Notes: generated from the letters alone by a model not told the origin. A stretch of 64,000 nt of DNA from Patiria pectinifera (GCA_029964075.1 CM057138.1:7062932-7126931), one strand, 5' to 3'. Positions 47,151 through 60,110 are shown, counted from the first letter of the stretch. Numbers and translations: made by a program.

Positions 47151-47442
47151 CGAGTATAACTTACTGTAAAGCATTCGATCACCTAATCACGACGCAGTCT
47201 ACAGCTTCAAAAAAGGACTACCGTGCCGTGCGGAGACATTCCGACTGTAGATCGATGTCGAATTTCCCCTCAGATACTGCCTTCTGCCCGGTCGATGGCG
47301 ACTCTCTTGTGCCTTAACGACACCCCGAAAAGCTCCCTCTTTTCCTGAGCGTCTGCTCCGATCGAAACGATCTTTTACTCATTTGACAAGTCTGCCCCTC
47401 TGAGATATCTTATGAATTCCTACGCTGCTTTGGGGGCACGGT

Positions 47443-47894
47443 ATGAGCAAATTGCACCTGTGTTTCATTCAAGTTGTCAAGTCAAAGCCGAAAAAAGAGC
47501 GCGGAAATCGAAGATTGAACCCCACCGCGAGGGGGGAAATTGCCAACAAAAGAGTCCACTCCGGAGACCGAGAAAGTAGCAGTGTTTTGTCACCCAACGG
47601 CGCGGGGACAACTGCCCTCAGCACCCTGCGATCGATGGGCACGGTGCGACGAGTGGACTGGCGCTCGGTCGGGAAGATATGAAAAGTAAACAGAAGGGCA
47701 GGTTGTTTCGGGTGAAGTTACAAAATGAGACGAAAACGAGCGGTTTAAGTAGTCAAAATAATAAAAGGAGGCGAGGAGAGGGAAATCAGAAGAGAAAACA
47801 TTCCTGGGAGTTGGGCGACCTTGAGGCGGACATATACGGCTGCTGCAGGTGGAGGTTATCGGCTAAACATCTTTTTTTTTTTACAAATTATTAG
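47443..47894 (+). other. Weak coding candidate: two overlapping ATG frames
   Basis: An ATG frame of 79 codons (47443-47682) ends in ATATGA, overlapping the ATG of a second frame of 71 codons (47679-47894). Both are rich in K and R; the second ends in poly-T DNA. They lie 300 bp after the CCAAT/E-box cluster. No family is recognised, overlapping frames are unusual in animal genes, and chance is the simplest explanation. Confidence 0.1.
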
Positions 47895-48017
47895 TAACAG
47901 TTTTCTTCTCTTATGCATTATTCATGCCTCATATAATGTTAAAAGATGGTGAAGCCCAAACAGTGTCTGCAGGCTGCGATTTTAATGAAAATAGATAAGC
48001 TAAGTTAACAGGTTAAA

Positions 48018-48034
48018 ACACACACACACACACA
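48018..48034. repeat. (CA)n microsatellite
   Basis: About eight perfect CA dinucleotides. Confidence 0.9.
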
Positions 48035-49971
48035 ATAGCACAAGACATCGGTACTCTTACATACCTGTACGGAGATTTGAGTGGAAAACAGTCAATTGAA
48101 AATAGGTACTATATAGGCCTATGTTGGAACAAACATGAATACCCAACGAGGGATAGTCACGCTCCTTTCATGACCTGATTTTACAAAGGCGGGACTATAT
48201 TTATTTACAGAACCGCCGGATGATATCAGTGATAAAATCGAAATGTTTTTTTTTTCAGAAACAAAATATTAAACGGTGGAGGCTAAACCAATTTTTAAAG
48301 TGCACGTTGTCTTTGGGATTTCGTGTTCAGAAAATTCTTGCCTATGGTCTTATTTTTGCGCTAGATTTGGACCTGCTAACCTTGACATGATCACAAGCCG
48401 CTCCACTCCTCCTGACCTAGATACACGCATGACTGCAACTCCTGCACCTGACCTTATTTTCCCCGAGCAAGATTTTTTTTCCAATCAGCCAATTATCGCT
48501 TTTTTTTCGAACACGGAAATATTTTCTCCAAGGATGACTCCGGTGGCCTTGCCAACGCCTTAGAAGTTTTTAGTCGAATGAACGAAAGAGTGTGGAGGCG
48601 AGAAGGGGGGACACACTGCAGCCGCAACGGAAATAGAACTTCGGCTATGCACGCGACGTTTCGGACTGTGGGTTAGGAAGCCGTGTGTTGGATCGCGTGG
48701 TTTGATGTTTGTGAGTTTCTTTCTTAATCCCAGCCCTCGCGCACTTGGCCCAGGTCCTAAAGTCTCCATATTAAACGGGGACGATTGGCCGGAACATCGA
48801 GGGATGATTACGTTCTCTTTGTCACGCTTCCTATCACCTAATCGCAGACATCTGATTCATTTCAAAGTCACTTTGAGGCGCTGCCAAGGTCGCGGTATCG
48901 GCGACAACGGGAACCGTCCGTCATATACTCTGAGGCAGCTCAGGCAAAGGACAGATCGATACGGGCCCACCTGCTCCGGGGACCCCTGATGGTACGCCTC
49001 ATGACCGCTGGACAATATCGCCACCGGTTCCCCCCTCAGTGCAAGCTAGCTACTCTGCTGTGTTAAACCTCGGCAGTCTTGACTTAGTCTGGCGTCTCCC
49101 CCCCCCCCCCCTTCCTTCTCTCTTCACTGCGAAGGGGAAGCTCGCTTGGAGGGCCTAAACAACTTCCTCTTTTTAAGGCAGCCAACACGAAAGCGCGACG
49201 GGGCAGAACAAGGGACGAGATCGATCGACCAGCCGGCCCGGGGGAATAGAGACAGAAAGACAGAGAAAAAGTCCTCCATTGGTGCCTGTCTTATTGATAG
49301 CCGCCTTTGCTGGATATACCATAGCGGGCTTAGGACCTGACGTTGCTTAACTTTGAATACTTTCCACTTTCTGCTTCGTCTGCCTCCGACAAAAAGGCGG
49401 GAATCGCATAAATAATTTGGCCTTACAAAAAAAATATATTTTTTGACTTTTACTTCTGCCTGTTACAGTAACTTTGTAAAACTGAAAGATTGGAGGTTGA
49501 CTTGAGGCAGTTAATCCATAAATGTTTCGATTTGAATGAAGAAGGACGAGCAGCTGCACTGGACTGTTTGAGGCACATGAGTTAGGGTTGACTTTGCGGC
49601 AGGATTTACTACAAAAATACGAGTTTCTCAATGTAGCATCACAACTATGTCTTGTTAACTGCTTGTTATAGTCAGGGAGCACTGTTTATCAAATCTTGGC
49701 CCCCGTGGGATTTTTTGTGGTGGAAGCAAACCACATGGACCAAGGGAACCCTAGAGAAATATCAAAACACATGTCATGCTCAGTAATTTTCTGTGAATGA
49801 CATAAAAACAAATTATCCAATTTTTGGTCAAATACAGTATTCTTGGGATAATTCCTACATTTTGTATCCAAATGCTTGGACATTTGGCACAAACGTTCTT
49901 ATGGTCAATATTCATCCAATTAATTTACATTCAGCAGCCTATATTACTGCTAAAGGTTGCAATTCTCATTT

Positions 49972-50007
49972 TGGGGGCAAAATCATCCTTTCTCATGATT
50001 TTGTCCC
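49972..50007. other. Short hairpin
   Basis: GGGGGCAAAATCAT pairs with ATGATTTTGTCCCC (13 of 14 positions) across an 8-nt loop. Confidence 0.5.
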
Positions 50008-50194
50008 CACGATCCCCACAAATGATGTACAGGCCTACTTATGGTATTTCTATGATTGCTTTCCAATTTCCATGCAAGAACTAGGCCTATTCATAAAGTA
50101 CCCCAAAATAAAGAAAATTGCGTGGGAAAGGTGAAAATCAGCTTTTTTGCACCAATGGCGGACATATTGCATGCCCACCATGCATTGTAATTGG

Positions 50195-50236
50195 TCACAT
50201 CATGACCATGATTTTTTATATCATGTCATGATGTGA
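50195..50236. other. Short hairpin TCACATCATGAC
   Basis: TCACATCATGACCATGAT pairs with ATCATGTCATGATGTGA except for one bulged C, around a short T-rich loop. The stem is almost perfect. Confidence 0.6.
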
Positions 50237-51214
50237 AATAAAAGTGCGAGCGTGATCTGGAGGCTGTGTCGCCGCAAGTAGGGTGCATATTTTGGTGTCG
50301 AGAAATGGCTGGAAAATCCCAAGACAAATTATGCTGGGCATTTAGTGGGAAAAAAATGTGCAGAGTGAAGAATTGGGAAACGTGAAAAGATAATAAGTTT
50401 TGTTGGTGATGGACAGAAAAGATACCCTTGCCTTAAAGGAGCATTTCCCATAAAATAATAATAGTTAGGGAGATCAGTGCAACAATGCTCATAAGTATAG
50501 GCCTATACCGTTGAAATGCGGTTTTCGTGCAATAGTCGCACGACAAACAAAATGGGAATGCCAACTGATTTTGGTCCTCAAAAATCGAGCCGTTTGGAGT
50601 GTTAATCTTGATTCAAGTCACTCAAGCCAAGTACTTGGACATAATTTCCCTACGGGTAATCGGTACTGGTATGTATTAAATGCTTTGCGGTCTGAGGTTG
50701 GCAGCTTTGGCTTATAAGGCCTATAATTCTATGGCTCTATTCACTGCTGGAAAAACGTATATATACAAAGCAAGAATAGCTGTCGCGTCAGATGTAAACA
50801 AACAAACATGCATGTTCGTGTCATCTCTTCCCAAGTTCCGGATGATTAATGGATCCCTTTTGACCAAGATCTTAGCAATGATGTTATGAAAACAATCCAA
50901 AACACTCCATATTTACAACATCTGGGCCGACGTACACCTATAAATCAGTGACAATCAAATTTGATGTACAAATCCCCTTATTGGTAGACAACTTCTCGGT
51001 CTTGGTACGTTTGAGTGTCACATTGAATGAGAATGATCAATATAAAAGTAGCTCTCGCCGTGTTAATTTCGGGTTCCAGCTGAAAAAAAAATGCGTATTT
51101 AAATTGCTATGTTTCTAACAACACCAAAGTGATTAATTCTGAAAGAGCGAGATGGACAACGTATTCATAATTTGTTCCTCGTTATATAGGTTTATAGCGA
51201 AATGAACGGGACCA

Positions 51215-51330
51215 TATTCTTTTCCTCCACTTTCACACCGACCGACGGAAGGTGCCCCTTTTTCCGAGCAAGTGCCCCTTTTTGGCAACGGTTGCCCCCA
51301 GTTTGAAAAGCGTTCCGCCGCCCCTGCCCA
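51215..51330 (+). mobile_element. Right-end fragment of the 43749-44386 element
   Basis: Shares CGACGGAAGGTGCC, AAGTGCCCCTTTTTGG and CAGTTTGAAAAGCGTTCCGC with 44284-44385, in the same order and strand. The left part of the element is absent. Confidence 0.8.
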
Positions 51331-54300
51331 AGGTGCTCCCAGTCTCCATCCGTTGTCGACAAGATATCACCGCTCCTGGATTTACTCATATCCCGGTGGA
51401 AGTCAAAGTTGTGTCAATTCTAACGAATGATATTGTGTCTTTTAAAATTCCCGTGAACAAATAATTATCAACATCTGTTCAAACAATAGCCTACATCAGC
51501 GGATGAGGGAAATCTAGTCAGTTTTAATGTACAGTTTTAGAAAATATATTCTCTCACGGACACTCATGATTATACGAAAATGGCAAGAAAAGCTCATTAT
51601 GTATCGCATAATCTATATATCACGCAAAAGCATCACTCTTGATTACCACGCCGCAATGAATCCCCGGGGAGCGAACGCGCCGACCATGTTGATCCGTCCC
51701 GACATCCATTTCGCCGGGGCAAGCCTAGCGCGCCTCGCCCGGTGTACGTGACGCCTACACCGACGTGGCGCGCTCCTAACACCTCCCTGGCCAAAACCAC
51801 GACCTGTCGTGCCGACGACCTGCGCTCGGGACACCGTGGTATCAGCCAATTAGTTTGTGTTTTACTCACGTTTAGCGTTACTAAGTGGCAGGCTGCTGTG
51901 CCATGATTATCTAATGAGAGCTTGCCTCCCCCTGCTTATCACAAGTTATTTTCTTTCCCCGTCCCCAGTCGATGTTTTGCAATTCCGGGTTCGGCGTTTT
52001 ATGATTGAGATGGAAACGGAATAATTTATTGCATAACTGTGATGATTATATATTAAATAACACATTTCCTATTCGTTATCACGTCTTCCATCATCGTTAA
52101 TATCTGTGAAACTTCAAAGGTGAGTTCACTCAGTTTGAGTTATAAAATGAATCATCTCCGCTATAATCCTGTAATATATAAATCTATTATTAATACGTTG
52201 TATATTGGCCTATACATCCATATTCATATTTTAGTATTTTGAATGAATTTATTATTGTAAATAATGCAGTCCAGTTTGTCAGCTTGTTCTCAGGGTATGA
52301 ACCTGCAGACTGTTAAAGAAACATTCACAATGACAAACCCACACATCGACAACACCATGTGTACTACTAGTAGGAATAAATGCAATACAGAAATCCACAG
52401 CGGCGGTAAGGATCATACGCCCTCTAGCTTTGGATTATGCCTAGTGGAACAATTGTGATTGGTCAGTGTTGAAGGTGTGAGCTTGACATCTTGATTCTGA
52501 TTGGTCAATATTGACAGGGCCATAATATTAGTATTCATGAGTAATTAAACAGGCTAAAAAGGGATTCCCCAAAACTTTCTTCATTCTAATAGGCTCCCTA
52601 AAAAGGTGATGTTTAAAAAGAGTATACAAGTGTATTTCAAATTGCCAATGCAACAATGTGTGACAAGATAATCACTAAATTCGTGATATATAATGAGGAA
52701 GAATTAAATGAAAATAGTAACTGGTACTCGGCCCCATAGGTTTGTGAACAAATTGCCTGGTTTGTTTGTCATCTAGACCCAAACTGAATTGCGATTATCG
52801 AAAATGGTTATTATGCAAGACAGCTATACCTCTTGAAATCCAGATTTTGATCAATCAGTGGCCTCAATCGCGATGACTTCATTGATGAAATCATGGCGCA
52901 CCCTCTTGTTTTTCTTCAAATGTAATGGCCTGGGCCACAGACTCTCTGTTAAGTGACACATTCACAGCATGCAGATCGTGATTTGTTGGGCGTAGGCCTA
53001 TCTGGAGCCTATTTACTTCTCTGCAACCTATACAAACTGAATAATTCCGTATCCATAATACCTGATCCCGAGTGAAGTCTATAGATTGGATTGGCTCTGC
53101 CGAGTCCGATCCCATCAGCGACAATATTGCATTTTGATCAGAAAACACACGTTTGTCCATTTATAATCCCCTGCAAAATGATTATAAAAATACTCCTTTT
53201 CCCCCATCACTGCATCATCAATCTCGGAGTCTTATTAGAGAATCGAACTAGCGAAGTAGTCGGCCGTTTTAGTACTCTCATAATTTTACAATTTCTTAAA
53301 AACTATTCATATGGTCTTTGGATTTTTCTCTGAGAATTATCCTCCATTATAAATCTGAAAAGTATAAAGAGGGGATATCATAGCAAGGATTTGAATTTGA
53401 AAGGAATTCGAGGGCAACAATTTCGAACCAAATTGAGGCGGTCATCTTGGATCCTCTAAGGGCGGACACGTTGAGCGGGTCAGTGCACTCAGTATTATAC
53501 CCGTCAAACCCATCTCCGTCCCCTCCAAGATTTGTCAGCTCACTGTGTTTATACGGAGGGGTAGATGATCGCCCCTCGAGGCCGCCAGCTCCGACCGTAT
53601 AGATCCCTCACAAGGTCTCCGTACAATTCGATAAAATACCCCAAGACAATACCCCTCCCAAAAAAAAAACCAGCCACATCTCTTCAATATAATAGTTACT
53701 GATACCCTTTTTTGAGGAGCCTGTAAACGACCCTATTAAAAATTGAAGGTAAGACGAGCGCCGAGAAAGGCAGTGGCACAAAGTGTTAAATGTAGCGGGG
53801 CTTTAGTGACGAGGTCGGCTTGGGCAGCGGCCGGCTAATCAACAAATCCGTTTCTTCTTTGGCGATGTTGTAAAATGATTGCACGTCTTGTAATGAGGAA
53901 GGAACGTAAAATATAACAAGCTCCACCTTTTAACTAATATGACATTAAGAGGCTCTTTTATTTCTTTCCTGTTTTGATTTTCCTCAAGACATTTTTCATA
54001 ATGTGTTGCAAATCATTAGGGCCTACGTATTGAAGTTTTAATTGTAATTTCATCCACCAAATTTGTTAATTGCTTCTACCCTCGAAGCAAGATATCTTAC
54101 TCTAATGTCTATTCCAGAAAGTCTGAGATTTGATCCAAATTCCCTTAAGTCGAAAATTAAGACAAACCTGAAATGTGGGGTTCTTTCTTTAGAAATTCCT
54201 CAAGAAAAATTGCGGACACATTTCGTACTCTCAAGATGTATGAAATATTCCCCAATACATGTATGTACGCCCCAGCTGACATTTCCGAATAATTATGTTA

Positions 54301-55056
54301 ATTGCTACTTACAATGTCTCTCGAACTAACTCGGTCAAATTCTCTTTTCCTTTCCTTCACAAAGAGTTTCATTTAATTCTTTGATAAACGTGGCAAAATA
54401 AAGGATTTTTTTGGCAGGTCCCCTTTAAAAGAATGTCCCTTTAAGGAGTTATACAGAGGTAACGCGAGGGCGTTGTCAGATTGGCTCATCTTCAACTCGT
54501 CAAGGCGTTTCGATTTTCCTCCACTTACTAATCGCCCCCTACACCACAGAAGCCTCATTAACCACACCATCGCTAAGATGTAAGGCACACCAAAGACAAA
54601 CATTGTGTTCGAAAACTGCCACCACAAAGAAACGGCTAACAGAATAAACAGGCGATTTACTGGTCAATACGGATTTGGACAAACCTAAAAAAGATAATTG
54701 AAAGTCGATCCCTCGCGGCTGTTTGATGTTTTGAAACGGCGACTTGAAAGATTTCTTTCCTTTATATTTCTTGAATTCAAGGACTGGAAATGTAGAATGC
54801 ATGATAAGTAACAAACCGTATAATCTTAATTGTAAATGGCTGAATAAGTTTCTTTTTTTTATAAAGAACAAAACAACCCAATATTCAATTACGCATACCA
54901 AAGTCGGAGAGCCTCATTTTCTGAAGGAGGCACACGATGGGTTTGGCCATAGTTTTAAACAAAACAACTCAAAAAAGTGGAGGGGGGGTCTTTGCGCAGT
55001 TGATTAAAGAGAGGCTGCTTTTGTAAGCTTAGCCAAATGATGATGAGTTCTTATTT
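51331..55056. other. Unassigned non-coding DNA
   Basis: No gene recognised. 51645-51850 is a sharp GC- and CpG-rich island in AT-rich surroundings. 52450-52515 has two TGATTGGTCARTRTTGA words (inverted CCAAT). Frames at 54063-54329 and, on the minus strand, 54539-54901 match nothing known; the latter lacks an ATG at its start. Confidence 0.4.
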
Positions 55057-55081
55057 AAAAAAAAAAAAAAAAAAAAAAAAA
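55057..55081. repeat. Poly-A run (25 A)
   Basis: Pure A25. It could be the tail of an old retroposed copy, but the upstream sequence is not recognised and no target duplication was found. Confidence 0.8.
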
Positions 55082-58000
55082 CAAGCATAGAGAACGACAT
55101 GGAAACCACACCTGATTCGCTTTCGTTTCAAAATGGCGATTCCGTTCTATGAACTCCCCCCCCCCTCCCCCTCAATACAAAGAAAGCACTAAGCTAATCC
55201 CAAGCCAATACTCAAACCCTGGTTAACCACCGACAACAAAAACCAATCTGCGGAGGTGTGAAGCCCCTATAAGTGCTTTCGACCAGTCCCAATTGAGAAC
55301 TTTCCGTAATTCAATTTGGGAATCTAGAGGCGGTTTTCACTTTTAAGCTTAAGTCTCTCTTAAGTGTCTGTTCTTAGATACCGCGGCCGTTTCTAATTTG
55401 GAGAAGAGACTTAAAAAGAAGCACCGGGAAGATGGGCATGAACCGTGGGGGCGATGTCCGCCGAACAATGGGACCTTAAACTGTTTTTCTTGGGCCTTTG
55501 TCCCGGACTTTAGTAGGACAAACTGTCGCTAGGGTTGTGAAATGTGATACACTTGCGGTTATTTGATTGTGGGTATTAGAACTGAAACTGTGGGTTTCTG
55601 TATAACAAATTCTGAAATAAAAGCGAACAAATTCCAAAACTGTTATAATTTGAGGTCTATTACACGACACACATGCGTCACTGTGGATACGTTGGGGCTT
55701 ACAGTATGATAATGGCGCACACGGCTCGAGGCGGGGCGGGCGACTCCCCCTCTCCTTTTTTATTGGGGGGAGGGGGGAGGGGTGGAACCCCCCCCCCCCC
55801 AAAAAATACTACTTCTACTACTGCTAATAATAATAATATTAATAATAAAAAGAGAGGAGGCTCGAACTTTCATTTGTGTACTATTTTCGGGTTTTAGCTT
55901 TAAAATAGGTTTGAATTTAAAATACAGTTTTATATTATGTTTCTAGCTTTTAGATATCTAGAATAAGACACCCAGCCTGAACGGTTGCTCACGACAAAGA
56001 CAGAGCGGTCAGAGATAAGACTTCGACACTATAAAACAAACTCATTGTGATTTATTTTGTTCAAGTTGGTTGTCTTAGTGCCTGGAAAAACTTTGATGAA
56101 GGCAAATGACAAATAAAAAATGCAGTTTGGGGGAAAAACTTATAAATAATATTCTTGCCGCAAAATAAAGCTCCTGAATTCGGTCAACTGTCCGGAATGT
56201 ATATATCTTTACGACATTCCTTTATCGCAGAAACCTAACTTTTGAAGCGTCCGCCGCAGGTGTACTCATTCTTTCGATTTCAATGTTCTTGTTATTTTAT
56301 CGTATCTTCAAATCCACACTGACACGACAAGATGGTCGTCGCTCGCCTGAAAAAGAAGGGGAGAACAGATCGATAACAGGAACCCAATTAGTAGGTCAAC
56401 AACCCAACAGAGATATCTACAAGGTTAATGTGATTATTATGTCCGGGCTTCCTTCGTCAGTGTCCGCCCCAAAATGGGGTTATTATTCCCTCAACGGATC
56501 AGTGCCAGGAACAATGGACGGCAGACGGGTTTTATATCGAGCTGCGTCAGAGAACGCGTATCGGTGGCGGGGCAATGTACTCCCGTTGGCATGACATGTT
56601 AATTTTTATATAAGGGTTTATATTAGTGATACAAAAATGTTCCTTCCTTTTAGACCGAGTGACGGTGGACTGCCTACCAGACCATTTGACCCGAGTGGGC
56701 GGGAAAGGCCTGACAAAACCATCCCTCCCCCTCATACTCTCTTGATAGCTTGTGTAGGAATTGACCTTAGTGAAAATAAAATAGTAATATTTCCCGAGCT
56801 CATCGAACACGGAGCTGGCGGTCTAATTGTGGGTTGCGCCGTTTGTCAAGAGTGCTGGCCGATTACATCCTTTTAGTTTGTCGATCCGGATTATCCCAGT
56901 GGGGGAACCGATCTGAGGATTAAACGGCGGTGTATAGAAGGCGATATGGGATGAGTTGTGGGTTGACTTAATGATACCCTTTGTCTGGCCCTCAAACGAT
57001 CACGCTTATTGTAATGTAACAGTTAACCGTCTCCCCCTTCGGCGACCTATACATGCCCATGGGCTGTACGACTACTATGCAGGATTTTGCTGACGAGGAG
57101 GGGGGGGGGGTAATGATGCAGACTCTTCGTGCTGGAAGGTAGACAACATTTTTTTCCCGGTCACCCAGCTGCCGCCGAAAAATAAGCGGGGGGGGGGGGG
57201 CTGAACACGATCTGACTATTGGCGGCGCCACTATCGAACAATAGGCGACGCTCTTCGTTGTGGCTTAGGCCCATTTTCCCACATGCATGCAGTTTTGTCA
57301 ACAGGGGTACAATTTTACCGAGCAGAAAAAGAAATAATAATAATAATAATAATACGGGGGGTACAACCACTTTCACACACCCCTCCAGCGACGCCCGCGG
57401 AAGCACCTATTTTATTTTTTATCACTTCGGGGTTGGGGGCCGGGAGGGGGAGGTTGGCACCTCGACTGTACACTACGTGTACTCCGTCGCAGTACATTAG
57501 GCAAAATAAAAAAAAGGAAGCGGGAGTCCCTTTTTATATAAAATCGGGTTTTTTTTGGTAAGGAACACTGATATTCATAATTACGACACCAGGTCGTCAA
57601 ATAAGCTTCATCTTAATAAAGTTAGAACATCCCTACACCTCTCAAGCGTACGACACCAGGGACCCTCCTTTGGAATACAATTCGATCTTCCTGCCCAGTG
57701 ACGTCGATTAGAGCATGTAAATGATATTATAAAAACTACTTCTCACTGCGGTTAATGTCAAAGGTGATTAAGAGCAAAATTATTACTTGAATTGCCAAAT
57801 AAAATTATTAAAAACACATTGAAAGTCAAGGATGGTAATTTACTTCATGTAACTTATTAATGTATTAAATTTATTTATTTATTACATTTCGTAACTTTAT
57901 TGGGTCATGAATTTAATGTAATAACGTCCATTATTCATTATTAATATCTCCTTTGGTTAATCATGAATTGTATACGTGTAATGGTACCATTAAGGAGACA

Positions 58001-58277
58001 CGTTATCGTAGTTTCTTCGCAAGATGGGAGACATCGGTCATTAGGGAGACATTTTCATGTCTTCCTAATGTCACAGCCCCCCTTTAGAGGCACAATTTTG
58101 CACAAGTCTATGGGGATGTCTCCCAAATGTCCAATCCAGGGTAATTATTATAAATTCATGTATTCTTTGGGAAGGGAGCAGACCCAGTACAAGCTTCGGC
58201 TTCTTGTCTGACCTCCCCATGCAATTTTTTCAAGTTCCGTTTAAATTTTCCCCTATGCACAGTATTCAACTTACCTT
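55082..58277. other. Unassigned non-coding DNA
   Basis: Contains C13 (55788-55800), G11 (57100-57110), G13 (57188-57200) and (AAT)n (57333-57353). 57780-57960 is very AT-rich with many TAAT/ATTA words. No gene recognised. Confidence 0.4.
57333..57353. repeat. (AAT)n microsatellite
   Basis: Roughly six to seven tandem AAT units. Confidence 0.85.
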
Positions 58278-58875
58278 ATAGTTTGGAAAATGTCCGAAGT
58301 TTGCCGAATTCATTTCGTCGACATTCGGATAGCGCCCGAGTATTTCCGAGTATAGCATAGGTTTTATTAACTGCTAACTGATTATTAAAAACTTTAAAAA
58401 ATGAGGTGATAATTAATATTCATTGCTTTCATTTAGAAAACTTGAAATTTAACGACGATTTTGTACATCAAGTATACGCGGATCGTGTACGAGGGGCGAA
58501 CTTTGTGCTGCGTCATGTACTATTTTAATTTGACGACCGTTGCAGGATTTTCCAAAACTCGGCGTGGTCTCCATTCGGCTCCGCCTGCTAACAGTGCTTT
58601 TGGGTGCCTAACTTTGAAGATTCCAGGTCAACATTAGTCAATGTTTTTTTACAGAAATATAAAACTGTATATCATAACTGTATGATATATGAAGCAAGTG
58701 ATTTATTTAAAAATTTGATCGGAACATTAAAAGCTATAAAGCGAAATCGGAAACGAAGCCGAGCTTTGAAAAAGGGCCGTCAATGTCGTCATGGTTATTT
58801 TTAGCCACTGAGGCTGCCTGACATACAATTTAGACGTCTGGACGTCGGGGGAAATTGTGAGGTCAGGGAACCAGG
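58278..58875 (+). mobile_element. TIR element family A, copy 2 (left end missing)
   Basis: Aligns in order with 180-732: shared blocks include CGTCGACA, GGATAGCGCCCG, GCTGCGTCATGTACTATTTT, CTAACTTTGAAGATT, ACTGTATGATATATG, ACAATTTAGACGTC and GGTCAGGGAACCAG. By eye, identity is roughly three quarters with several indels. The first 100 bp of copy 1 have no counterpart. Confidence 0.85.
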
Positions 58876-59129
58876 ACTACAACATTCTGAACAAATTTTG
58901 ATTGATTTGCTTTTTATTCTGATGGGGGGGGGCGGGGTAGTGTACCCTGTGAGAGCTGAAAATAATTGTCTTCTTTTGTCGGTCTGTAATAGTTCGAAAG
59001 TTGTCAAGTATATTCCATAACTAAAGGTGGGCCGATATTTTCGTTCGATGTCTCATTCAAAAGTAAACAATTTTTGTATTGCTACAAAAATAGCAATCTC
59101 AAAATATATTCCTGTTTTTCTAGGTGGTA

Positions 59130-59151
59130 CCGTCGGACGTACGTCCGACGG
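59130..59151. repeat. Perfect 22-bp palindrome
   Basis: CCGTCGGACGT followed directly by its reverse complement ACGTCCGACGG, with no mismatch or spacer. Confidence 0.95.
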
Positions 59152-59999
59152 CACAGGCTGGTGATTCAAATAAACCAATAAGCAATCAGTTACAACGTGT
59201 CTGAGTTGGGCCGAGTATATCCTTAGCCTCCGTACCCGGTAACTGCCCCCCCCCCCTTTTTTGAAATGGTGGGTATAGGACCTGTACTTTGTATACCCCT
59301 CGGAAGCCCAAAATCGGCAACAGTGAATATTATAATGTATACATATAACGGCCGTCGGGAAACGATCTGTGAAATTGTTGCAGATAGCACTGTAGAGGTC
59401 GTCTGTCATTTTTGTTGACAAGACTGTATTTTGTATATTATATAATATATTACAGCAAATTTATTACCCGAAAGATTTATTCCTTTTTGTTTTTGTTTTC
59501 TATTTTACATTTTACCAACTGACCATGGTTTTAAGATCACATGTCATATTGTAATCCACATTGCTTATAATACAAAAAAAATCACCTGCCAATACGGACT
59601 CAAAAGCTTCACAAAATACAAGCATCTAGAAAAAGAAAATAGCACACATTAAATGAGGCAAAATAAGCGTGTTACCAAAGGAAAAAAAGTGCGAATATTA
59701 TTTTGGATTCTTCGCATACCGTAAATTTCTTTCAAAATATTCATTTGGTCGAATTAATTTACAACGACGGTTAAAAAGTAGCGTCGGGGATAGACCGTAT
59801 TCGCTCATTGGCAGGCATCTCAGAAGGTGTTCTTTGATATTTTAGATATCAGAAATAGGTACTTATCAGTGGGCCTACACGTTGGAAATCACCAAGTACA
59901 CGATGTAATTCCATTAGAATACAAGAAGCAAGGTTCCCTCCCACACAGGGTCTTCTATTATCTCCAGTCTGAAAGTAGACCCTGGGAACGAGGTTGAGG

Positions 60000-60110
60000 T
60001 TGGCGCCACTGTTCGCTCGTCCCCAGCGCACGCCCTATCCCAGGCACTGGTACTGGTGTGGGCTGATGCGATTCACAAAATCTTATGAAGGAATCGTAGG
60101 TCACAGTTTG
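60000..60110. mobile_element. Fragment related to the MITE at 39495-40046
   Basis: GGGCTGATGCGATTCACAAA then ATCTTATGAAGGAA (60058-60092) parallels GGCTGATGAGCTTCACAGAA then TCTTGTGAAGGAA at 39534-39567. The flanks diverge. Confidence 0.5.

Larger units (their letters stand above)
44503..51214. other. Repeat-poor stretch, possible regulatory region
   Basis: About 6.7 kb without TIR elements or satellites that I recognise. GC-rich patches at 44980-45180, 45490-45720, 47200-47660 and 48560-49050. It contains a CT-rich tract (45816-45860), a (CA)n run (48018-48034) and a C14 run (49098-49111). No protein similarity recognised. Confidence 0.4.

Noticed and set aside
55057-55081. Processed pseudogene tail (A25)
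   Set aside because: No recognisable coding sequence upstream and no target duplication around it.
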